Shown: piece by piece, positions 58,097 to 64,000 of the stretch
Position numbering within the stretch: position 1 is the stretch's first letter
Layout of the letters: each line of letters begins with the position of its first letter
Assembly: GCA_014859105.1 (NCBI GenBank)
Contig: JACUUX010000001.1
Coordinates: 1 to 64,000, forward strand
Direction of reading: 5' to 3'
From: Nitrospirota bacterium
GTDB lineage: Bacteria; Nitrospirota; Thermodesulfovibrionia; Thermodesulfovibrionales; SM23-35
Length of the DNA: 64,000 nt
Notes under the pieces: model-generated
The model's database searches: none
Told to the model about the DNA's origin: nothing
Seen by the model: the letters and a program-made list of their open reading frames with translations, nothing else
Made by a program: the position numbers and the translations under genes

Positions 58097-58559
58097 TCAC
58101 CTTCAGATTTTTGAAATATGCCCTGTAAAATCCGCGATCCCTTGAAAGGAGAATTTCAGCATGAACAATCGCATGAGCAGCTATGAGAAAGTCGCTGATG
58201 ATATGCTGTCTTGAATAAATATTATGGCCGCATTTTGAGCATGTAACTGTTATTCTGTTACCACAATATGGACACTGAAGCTTTTGATCCCTGTCTTTGG
58301 CATATTGCCTCCACCGTTCACCTGCTATATACAGGGCCTTTTCGCTTGAATGAATCAGCCTGATGCCTGTGTCACCAAGAAACGCTCTTATATCCTTCTC
58401 AGCGGGGAATTGAGAGGCAAGCTCAGCATGGACAACTTCACAAATGATCAGCTGCCCCTTTTCAAAATGCTCATCAAGCAGTTTTTTAGACCTCTGGAAA
58501 TGAACGTCATCGGGGATAAGAACATCAAGCAGGATATTTGTATCCAATGAGGTTATCAT
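58089..58559 (-). CDS. PIN-domain VapC-like toxin with zinc-ribbon insert
   Basis: A 156-residue PIN protein with acidic residues in SLDTNILLDVLI, VVHAELA and HIISDFLIAAHA, and DRGFYRAYF at the end. Residues about 96-118 hold CPYCGNRITVTCSKCGHNI, a four-cysteine zinc ribbon not present in classic VapC. VapC toxins cleave tRNA or rRNA. The ATGA overlap with vapB marks a toxin-antitoxin operon. Confidence 0.85.
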   Translation of the reverse strand: MITSLDTNILLDVLIPDDVHFQRSKKLLDEHFEKGQLIICEVVHAELASQFPAEKDIRAFLGDTGIRLIHSSEKALYIAGERWRQYAKDRDQKLQCPYCGNRITVTCSKCGHNIYSRQHIISDFLIAAHAIVHAEILLSRDRGFYRAYFKNLKVIG

Positions 58560-58783
58560 TCCCTCCTCAATTCCTTGATAACTTCGTCAGATCTCTTGCC
58601 CTTGAGGGTTTTCAGCTTTCCTTTCCATTTGTCAAAAGGGGATTTAACTACGGATTTCTTGATATAAAATACACCGTCTTTTTCCTCAAAATTAATGCCT
58701 TCACCCGCTTTAATGCCAAGCTTATCCCTCACATTTTTCGGAATCGTTATTTGTCCCTTGGATGTAACTTTTGCAGTCAGCAT
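58556..58783 (-). CDS. AbrB/SpoVT-type antitoxin (VapB-like)
   Basis: A 75-residue protein with the swapped-hairpin fold MLTAKVTSKGQITIPKNVRD and a C-terminal helix that would cover the toxin. ATG 58783 lies 8 bases after GGAGG; the in-frame GTG at 58792 overlaps the ribosome site. It overlaps the toxin by four bases. Confidence 0.88.
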   Translation of the reverse strand: MLTAKVTSKGQITIPKNVRDKLGIKAGEGINFEEKDGVFYIKKSVVKSPFDKWKGKLKTLKGKRSDEVIKELRRE

Positions 58784-58810
58784 AAAATGCACCTCCGGTA
58801 AGGAAATATT

Positions 58811-58851
58811 TTCCTTACTAATATAGTAAGGAATTATCAGGCTTATGTCAA
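58811..58851 (-). promoter_or_regulatory. vapBC promoter with palindromic operator
   Basis: On the minus strand TTGACA (58851-58846), a 17-base spacer and TACTAT (58828-58823). The perfect palindrome ttccttact-aatat-agtaaggaa (58811-58833) covers the -10, the classic place for autorepression by an AbrB-type antitoxin. Confidence 0.75.
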
Positions 58852-59366
58852 GTTATACAGGTTGATTATCGTTTTTAATATCCAATAGATACATTTTAAG
58901 AAGAAAGGTTTTCGGTCTGTTTCTTCCTGTTACAAGCGGCAAGAAAAATAAAATATTCGTGCATATTTCAATCCGAAATAATTTTCTGTGAAATTATGCT
59001 GATGCAGTTTAATAATTTGTCTGATGAACTATTTTTGCAATCACTGGAGATAAAAGCTGAATATTTCTAGTACAAATGAACAGATAACGGAATTTTCTTT
59101 TCACTTCTGAATCAGGGTCGCTTTTTCTCTTGACAGAACGGCGCCTCATAAGTGTTATGCCTTATCCGATTTTTCTGATTTTTCTGACATTTGCCATTGT
59201 TGTCGACGATTGGGCAAATACAGGAAAACGACTGAATGAAAAAGAAGATTTAGAGTTCACAAAGGGTGAAGAGAAAAACTGATTTAGTGGAGCGTTTTAC
59301 TAACTGTTTACTGACTGTTTTTTGAAGGTTTTTAAGACAATAACTTATTGATATTGTTAGATTTTA
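58852..59366. other. Gene-poor 515-base stretch between vapBC and selC
   Basis: The only candidate is a 41-codon plus-strand frame at 59157-59282 (MPYPIFLIFLTFAIVVDD, then a charged tail) behind TTGACA and tgttat. Coding value is uncertain. Nothing else is seen. Confidence 0.35.
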
Positions 59367-59464
59367 TGGCGGGAGTGTGTGGGAATCGAACCCACCCTGC
59401 CCGTTTGTAACAGGCAACACTGGATTTGAAGTCCAGGAGGGACACCAGAACCCTATGCACTCCC
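59367..59464 (-). tRNA. selC: tRNA-Sec (anticodon TCA)
   Basis: On the minus strand the gene begins GGGAGTGC and ends CACTCCC-G-CCA. The anticodon arm is CTGGA-CTTCAAA-TCCAG with TCA, which reads UGA. There is a long variable arm (GCCTGTT...AACGGGC) and T arm GTGGG-TTCGATT-CCCAC. About 98 bases with the encoded CCA. It supplies the substrate for selA and selB. A phage-type integrase relic follows its 3' end. Confidence 0.95.
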
Positions 59465-59540
59465 AGGTTTGATATTACTTAATTTGCTGACTTTTAGGCA
59501 ACTGCCGGTTTCACCGATTGTAACCAAATTGTGACCAAAA

Positions 59541-59832
59541 TTATCCAGAACCCTTATTGACGGTCTCAGGGTGATGAGCGTACCGCCCGGTGGTTTTAAT
59601 GCTTCGGTGTCCCATCAACTGTTTTACTGCATATAGGTCGACACCATTCTGGACGAGGCGGGTCGCAAAGGTATGCCTTAAATCGTGGAAATGGAAATCT
59701 TCGGAGTCCTGCCTTCTTGACAGCTCTCTCAAATGCGTCCTTCAGGGTTGTAGCCTCAATTGGAAACACTTTGCCGGATATGTCTCTGACCTTAGATCTT
59801 TTCTGGAGCATCTGATTTAGGATGTAACACAC
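59541..59832 (-). pseudogene. Tyrosine recombinase (integrase) C-terminal relic
   Basis: One frame reads [20 protein letters not shown]; a frameshift leads to [20 protein letters not shown], then [15 protein letters not shown]. These supply the R-H-x-x-H/R-Y active site of tyrosine recombinases. Only the last 95 or so residues survive and the frame is broken. It sits 76 bases beyond the 3' end of selC. Confidence 0.85.
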
Positions 59833-59843
59833 TTAATCTGTAG

Positions 59844-60014
59844 TTACAGTTCTCCCCTAATGAACATTATCAGTAGTATCAATAACAATATAAAAATGAT
59901 AATCAGAAGCCTCTTTGGATTCCTGATAATATTCATCGAAACCTCATAATCCCACTTCCCATAGGCCTCAGAGCCCTTCTTAAGAAACTCATAAATTTTT
60001 CTCGGAAAGCTCAT
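59844..60014 (-). CDS. 56-residue single-span membrane protein
   Basis: A short frame, MSFPRKIYEFLKKGSEAYGK, then WDYEVSMNIIRNPKR, then a hydrophobic run IIIFILLLILLIMF. AGGGGAC lies 6 bases before the ATG. It has no known family; the basic, amphipathic N terminus would be cytosolic. Confidence 0.55.
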   Translation of the reverse strand: MSFPRKIYEFLKKGSEAYGKWDYEVSMNIIRNPKRLLIIIFILLLILLIMFIRGEL

Positions 60015-60333
60015 TTTTCTGTCCCCTGGGCCTTCAAACTTTAAAAGTTCCTGATTAATGAGTTTGTAGTAAAATTCGTATTTTTACATTAAGATGTTGA
60101 GAGTGATTAAGTCAAGAACCAAGACCTCTACTCCATAATTCTCAGTAAATTGTTCGTATTTGCCCTAAGCTTCATACCAGCACCGCAAGTCTATGACTTA
60201 TATAGATGTAGAGAGGCAACTAATGCCTTTCCCCATACTTGTCCTTTTTGCCCTGGCGAGTTGATTGCTGTGTATGTCAAACTAATCTTTTACATATGAA
60301 GAATTTAACACCTGTCTGACATTGTCTGATAGG
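60015..60333. other. 319-base gap with no recognised gene
   Basis: A minus-strand stretch near 60190-60270 reads AINSPGQKGQVWGKALVA without a start, possibly a gene relic. Nothing else is supported. Confidence 0.3.
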
Positions 60334-60522
60334 TTAAGTAGCTGCAATTACATATGAAGTATAAAAAAGTAGAACCCTAAATATCTTGAGGAAAAAGGCG
60401 ATCTCTCTAACCTTCTGTAGTTTATGTGCTTCTGTATAAAAAACTTCTTCTATATACCTTGCGACCTGATGATACTCAGCCGAATTTCTATAGATGGTTT
60501 CTTGAATTTGAATTTGTTTCAC
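60334..60522 (-). CDS. Unrecognised 62-residue protein after the UbiB-like gene
   Basis: GTG start overlapping the upstream stop region, with AAGGA five bases before. A charged first half (AEYHQVARYIEEVFYTEAHK) is followed by a hydrophobic C-terminal half (FFLKIFRVLLFYTSYVIAA) that could span the membrane. Possibly coupled to the UbiB-like gene. Confidence 0.4.
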   Translation of the reverse strand: MKQIQIQETIYRNSAEYHQVARYIEEVFYTEAHKLQKVREIAFFLKIFRVLLFYTSYVIAAT

Positions 60523-62183
60523 TATTTCCTTATCAACTTAAATACTGATAATAGACCTAAGGTTACAGAAGAAGCGGCTGCAATAATCGCCAGCACTCTT
60601 TGATTTATCATCTCAAAAAAAAGCGCTGCCACAGCCATGGTTACAGTGAGGATTACCATCATCATTATTCTGGTTACAAATGAGAATTGCTGAGTTGTTT
60701 TCTCTATATCAGAATGTGACATTCTTACCACCAGATCGCCCCTGTTTGCCCTATGGAAAAATTCATCCATCAAAGACGGTATCCTCCAGAGTTTTATACT
60801 TGTATCTTTAAGCTCCTTCAGGATAGTTTCAACCTGCTCTTTCTTTCCGCCTCTTAGAAATTCTTTTATAAATGGCGTGCCTATCTCTATGATATTAACC
60901 TCAGGGTTTAACCTGTAGGAAATACCATTTAAAATCCCTATTGTTCTGCCAAGAAGAATAAAGTTATTAGGAATCTGGATAAAATCGAGAACATTTATTA
61001 CATTCTCGATTTCTTTGTAGATATGGTCAACGGTGAGCTCCTTAAGCTCTTTGGGAGTTATATCCCTGTACTTATCCATCAGAGATTGTGCAAGCTCTAT
61101 TAAAGACCTGTAATCTGCGCCTTCGAGTATAAAGCGCATTCTTCTCAGTGGGTCAACAGCATTCTCTGGATCCCTTTCTACAATTGCATTTGCAAGCCTC
61201 CTCAGTTCCCTTTTTATTCTTTCTGGTATAGTCTGAACTATCCCGAAATCCACAAAAACAAGCTTTGGCCCGGGTTGCACATGGATGTTGCCTGGATGCG
61301 GGTCTCCATGAAAAAAACCGTGTAAATAGATCATCCTCGAGTATACTTCACCAAGGAGTGTAGCTATTTCCTTGCTATCAATACCGGATGCCCTCAGGGA
61401 GTCATACTCGGTGATTTTTACGCCCTCTACAAACTCAAGTGTTAATACATGTTTAGTTGTATATTCCCAGTAGACCTTTGGAAATATAACTCTCTCATCT
61501 CCTTTGAAATTCTGACTGAACTTCTCAGCATTCTTTCCTTCTTCCAGATAGTTAAGTTCAGCTCTTAAAATCCGTGAAAATTCCTCATGCAACATGTCGA
61601 AGTTTATACGCCCGAATTTTCCTCGAATTAATTTTATAACTGTCTTAAGTGTCCTTATATCTGTCTCGATTATCTTCTCGATATCAGGATACTGAATCTT
61701 TACTGCTACTTTTTGACCATCTTTTAAAACTGCCTCATGCACCTGCCCCAGAGATGCTGCTGCTATAGGCGCGGTGTTAAACTTCAGGAAGATGTCCTCA
61801 GGAGGTGCACCAAGCTCTTCTATAATCCTGTTCTTTATTCCGTTATAGTCATGGGGAGGAACACTGTCCTGAAGGAGAGAAAGCTCCGAGGTATATTCAT
61901 CTGGCAGGAAATCAACCCTTGAGCTTAGAAATTGACCTGCTTTGATCATAATACCTTTCATTTCTACGGCTTTTTCCCTGAAAAAGATGGCATTCTTCCG
62001 ATGAAGGGCCTTCAATCTTAACTCTCTTTTGTAACTTGCCATAAGAAAATTCAAGATGTTAAAAAGTGCATAGGAAGAAATGATTCTCAGGGCGATAAAG
62101 ATTCCTTTAAGAAATCTTTTTTTGTAATGGATACCGTCCATCATCAACATTATAACAAATGCAGACAAAACACCTATGAGCAT
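60522..62183 (-). CDS. ABC1/UbiB (AarF)-family protein kinase-like protein
   Basis: A 553-residue protein. It has an N-terminal helix, the family KxGQ motif (IMIKAGQFLSSRVDFLP), an A-rich loop (APIAAASLGQVHEA), the nucleotide lysine in KVAVKIQYP, and the kinase-like FHGDPHPGNIHV and LVFVDFGIV. Two C-terminal membrane helices (about 500-550) complete the UbiB plan. Members support quinone synthesis or lipid handling and act as unusual ATPases. No quinone genes adjoin it. Confidence 0.93.
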   Translation of the reverse strand: MLIGVLSAFVIMLMMDGIHYKKRFLKGIFIALRIISSYALFNILNFLMASYKRELRLKALHRKNAIFFREKAVEMKGIMIKAGQFLSSRVDFLPDEYTSELSLLQDSVPPHDYNGIKNRIIEELGAPPEDIFLKFNTAPIAAASLGQVHEAVLKDGQKVAVKIQYPDIEKIIETDIRTLKTVIKLIRGKFGRINFDMLHEEFSRILRAELNYLEEGKNAEKFSQNFKGDERVIFPKVYWEYTTKHVLTLEFVEGVKITEYDSLRASGIDSKEIATLLGEVYSRMIYLHGFFHGDPHPGNIHVQPGPKLVFVDFGIVQTIPERIKRELRRLANAIVERDPENAVDPLRRMRFILEGADYRSLIELAQSLMDKYRDITPKELKELTVDHIYKEIENVINVLDFIQIPNNFILLGRTIGILNGISYRLNPEVNIIEIGTPFIKEFLRGGKKEQVETILKELKDTSIKLWRIPSLMDEFFHRANRGDLVVRMSHSDIEKTTQQFSFVTRIMMMVILTVTMAVAALFFEMINQRVLAIIAAASSVTLGLLSVFKLIRK

Positions 62184-62254
62184 CTAAAATTTGGGCTTAA
62201 AACACCTTATTAATCCTTGACAATAAATGCTTTTTTAGAAATAATCAGACCTGA

Positions 62255-62356
62255 AAAGGAGAAAATCCTGACAATGTAAAGCTCAATCTTGTTATTGATG
62301 GCAAAGGCACAGCTTGGATTGATGATATCCGTTTGTTAAGATTACCTCTTAAATAA
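62255..62356 (+). pseudogene. C-terminal relic of a carbohydrate-active protein
   Basis: The frame reads KGENPDNVKLNLVIDGKGTA, then WIDDIRLLRLPLK and a stop. GTAWIDDIRLL is the terminal strand pair of carbohydrate-binding modules and some glycosidases. All upstream parts are missing (TGA just before). It is the second carbohydrate-enzyme relic in the window. Confidence 0.55.
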
Positions 62357-62370
62357 AAAGAAGAAAAATT

Positions 62371-62763
62371 TTATGAATATTTTAGGAGGTCTATATTTCT
62401 TCGATGGTTTTTTTTGTTTTCAATTTCGGAAATGGTATTAAACAGGGAAGAAAAGTCTTCTCCGGAATAAAACCTTGCTACTTCCGAAAGGGGTAAAATA
62501 ATAAAATCCTTTTTGTTATCCAATCCTTTGATGATTTCTATCAAATCTTCTGCTGATATCCAACCATCAGAGTGTGGCAAAAAATCGGGAAGTTCTATTT
62601 TTCCAACTCCAAGCTTATCAAATGTTTTTACCATATCCTTCAACATATTCATCGAAGGCAAAAAGATTAATCTGGCAGGATATCGGCTAACAAGGGAACT
62701 TCTTGACTTCTTATCTGATTCAATTTCGATGAGTAGTTCTTCAACTGAGTTTAAAATCTTCAC
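62371..62763 (-). CDS. Unrecognised 130-residue protein
   Basis: An alpha/beta protein with VSRYPARLIFLPSMNMLKDM, ELPDFLPHSDGWISAEDLIE and FIILPLSEVARFYSGEDF. The end (ENKKNHRRNIDLLKYS) looks cut off, so it may be the N-terminal piece of a longer protein. It lies 14 bases after hicA. I cannot assign a family. Confidence 0.45.
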   Translation of the reverse strand: MKILNSVEELLIEIESDKKSRSSLVSRYPARLIFLPSMNMLKDMVKTFDKLGVGKIELPDFLPHSDGWISAEDLIEIIKGLDNKKDFIILPLSEVARFYSGEDFSSLFNTISEIENKKNHRRNIDLLKYS

Positions 62764-62777
62764 TCCTGTTTTATTTC

Positions 62778-63008
62778 TTAAACTTTTTCTAAAAGATCAA
62801 AATATTCTTCCCTGCTTATACCGGATGTCCTTAAGTTGTTCTTAATGATAAATACAGGCACCTCATGCCAGTCGGGTATAACTACAGGCCGTTGAACTCC
62901 TGGTTTCGTATAAACGTAATGGTCACCTTCTACTCGCATGCATGTAAATCCTGCCATCTCGAATACTTTCCTCAGCTTCCATGCCGGTACAGGAACTATC
63001 TTGGGCAT
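62778..63008 (-). CDS. hicA: HicA-family mRNA interferase toxin
   Basis: A 76-residue protein with the dsRBD-like HicA fold: KLRKVFEMAGFTCMRVEGDH holding the catalytic histidine, VVIPDWHEVP, and LRTSGISREEYFDLL. It follows hicB by three bases. Usually hicA precedes hicB; the order here is reversed, as in a minority of loci. Confidence 0.85.
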   Translation of the reverse strand: MPKIVPVPAWKLRKVFEMAGFTCMRVEGDHYVYTKPGVQRPVVIPDWHEVPVFIIKNNLRTSGISREEYFDLLEKV

Positions 63009-63011
63009 AAA

Positions 63012-63275
63012 TTATATGCTCACAAGTTCTGTGGCAATTAGTTTCGGAGGTATCCATTTGCCACTCGCATCTTTTTTGTAATTTGATTCTTCCAGTATGC
63101 TCTCGAGTGTTCCCATCTTCTCGGCTTCCTCAATAAAGAGTCTTACAGCGGTTTTAAGCATTTCCTTGGCATGTTCCACAGTATTACCACAACTTGAAAT
63201 ATCAAGTTGCGGACAGTAAGCCACGAAGGTATCATTTTCTCTGAAAACAATCACATCAAAATCTATAGGTGTCAT
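63012..63275 (-). CDS. hicB: HicB-family antitoxin
   Basis: An 87-residue protein with the partial RNase H fold of HicB: VIVFRENDTFVAYCPQLDIS, SCGNTVEHAKEMLKTAVRLF. No C-terminal DNA-binding domain is visible, so autoregulation may rest on another factor. AAGGAGG lies upstream. Confidence 0.85.
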   Translation of the reverse strand: MTPIDFDVIVFRENDTFVAYCPQLDISSCGNTVEHAKEMLKTAVRLFIEEAEKMGTLESILEESNYKKDASGKWIPPKLIATELVSI

Positions 63276-63379
63276 AATTCCTCCTTCTTAATTAAGTTTC
63301 TGTCTGTGACTATCATCTATTAACACCCTCCGTTATAAGAAAAAGATGAACTGCTTAATTTAATGCCTTTTTTACCTCA

Positions 63380-63571
63380 TCAGTAGTTTTTCCGCCGCTC
63401 CAGTGTAACAATATGTCGTCTCGGTATAATCAGTGTGTGGCCTAGAGAAATAGGAAAGCCATCGAGAACAGCAACAGCATGTTTATTGGACAAAAGGATT
63501 CGGGTAGGTTCAATGGCGCAAAAATTACATTTACGCTCCTCATAATATCCATTTTCAATATTAGACCTCAT
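63380..63571 (-). pseudogene. Truncated HIT-domain protein
   Basis: A 63-residue frame with CNFCAIEPTRILLSNKHAVAV and GFPISLGHTLIIPRRHI, the N-terminal half of an HIT hydrolase. The catalytic HxHxH motif is missing after a short unrelated tail, so no enzyme activity is expected. Confidence 0.7.
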
Positions 63572-63818
63572 TTCCCGCCTCTTGGATATCCTCGATAATA
63601 TTAGTCCGCTCTTTCAATTAATTTTAACTCTGCTTACTATACCGGGCACTGCCTGCTATTCTTTTTTATTTTAAAACGAGACCACTCTATTTTCCAGCAA
63701 TATAATCATGTTCTGAGATTAGCAAAGGTAACAATCAGGATAACGGTATCTTTTGACCAGCGTCGAGGTCTGAATGATATAATGTCATAGTACAGCATAG
63801 AAAAGTGTTTTATTTGAA

Positions 63819-64000
63819 ATGAGGATTGAACATTATTCATTTGGCAAAATAACAATCGACGGAAAGACATATACCTCTGACGTAATTATCTATCCAGGCA
63901 GGGTTGATTCTTCTTGGTGGAGGAAAGAAGGCCATCGGCTTCAAACCGATGATTTGACAGACATTGTCAATGCAAAGCCAGAAGTGCTGGTTGTCGGGAC
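63819..64000 (+). CDS. Mth938/NDUFAF3-like protein, 5' part
   Basis: The first 60 codons of a gene that runs off the window: MRIEHYSFGKITIDGKTYTS, DVIIYPGRVDSSWWRKEGH, and AKPEVLVVGT. The pattern is that of DUF498/Mth938-like proteins, whose bacterial role is unknown and whose mitochondrial relative helps complex I assembly. Complete members are about 115-125 residues. Confidence 0.75.
   Translation, partial: MRIEHYSFGKITIDGKTYTSDVIIYPGRVDSSWWRKEGHRLQTDDLTDIVNAKPEVLVVG

Overview
The window reads as a chromosomal segment of an AT-rich, Gram-negative anaerobe or microaerophile. The gene families (fused membrane spermidine-synthase-like protein, AmmeMemoRadiSam relic, two-CW/HD-GYP regulator, complete selenocysteine loading genes, phosphate-selective-type porin) and frequent GTG/TTG starts fit a Nitrospirota (Thermodesulfovibrio-like) or deltaproteobacterial-grade genome. 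The taxon is inference; no rRNA is present. Blocks around 43.4-47.4 kb and 49.2-57.7 kb look visibly more GC-rich than their surroundings and may have a different history.

Layout. 0-3 kb: membrane SpeE-like gene and an AmmeMemoRadiSam radical SAM relic, framed by a ~70-bp inverted repeat. 3-4.2 kb: aroB. 4.2-19.2 kb: a phosphate locus (PiT transporter, PhoU-like DUF47 protein, phoB-phoR, porin, pstSCAB, two tandem phoU). It is interrupted between porin and pstS by an accessory island (restriction-modification pair, two unrecognised proteins, RadC-like N-terminal domain, HNH protein, glycosidase relic). Both the porin and pstS have four 11-bp-spaced Pho-box heptamers. 19.3-33.3 kb: housekeeping genes (MltD-like transglycosylase, PHP hydrolase, prmA-like gene, comF, PilZ, purA, serA with a class V aminotransferase, htrA, PIN/TRAM protein, ispD, ispF). 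33.4-43.1 kb: SH3 protein, DUF2934, selB, M29 peptidase, purF, selA, HD-GYP sensor. 43.4-47.4 kb: RRM protein, pnp plus a relic of a second pnp, HNH paralogue. 47.6-52.2 kb: a cell-wall cluster with three L,D-transpeptidase-type proteins, a MepK-like endopeptidase and an Lpp-like lipoprotein behind a good sigma-54-type promoter. 53.1-57.7 kb: amino-sugar cluster (nucleotidyltransferase, nagB with an in-frame stop, glmM, GlmU-like hexapeptide protein). 58-64 kb: vapBC with operator, tRNA-Sec (selC) next to an integrase relic, UbiB-like kinase, hicBA, and relics.

How the genes work together. PhoR-PhoB should sense phosphate limitation and switch on the porin and pstSCAB-phoU-phoU through the Pho boxes, with PiT/DUF47 as the low-affinity route. 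selA, selB and selC make a co-ordinated selenocysteine module (selD and selenoproteins lie elsewhere). The 47.6-52.2 kb genes can form and cleave 3-3 peptidoglycan cross-links and may tether a lipoprotein to the wall.

The most unusual property is the density of gene fossils: at least ten truncated, frameshifted or stop-interrupted genes, several next to island boundaries. The main candidates for new biology are the L,D-transpeptidase/MepK/Lpp cluster with its sigma-54-type promoter, a DNA methyltransferase carrying a degenerate second copy of its own domain, an intergenic-type repeat inserted in frame within ispD, and several promoters placed for leaderless transcripts.
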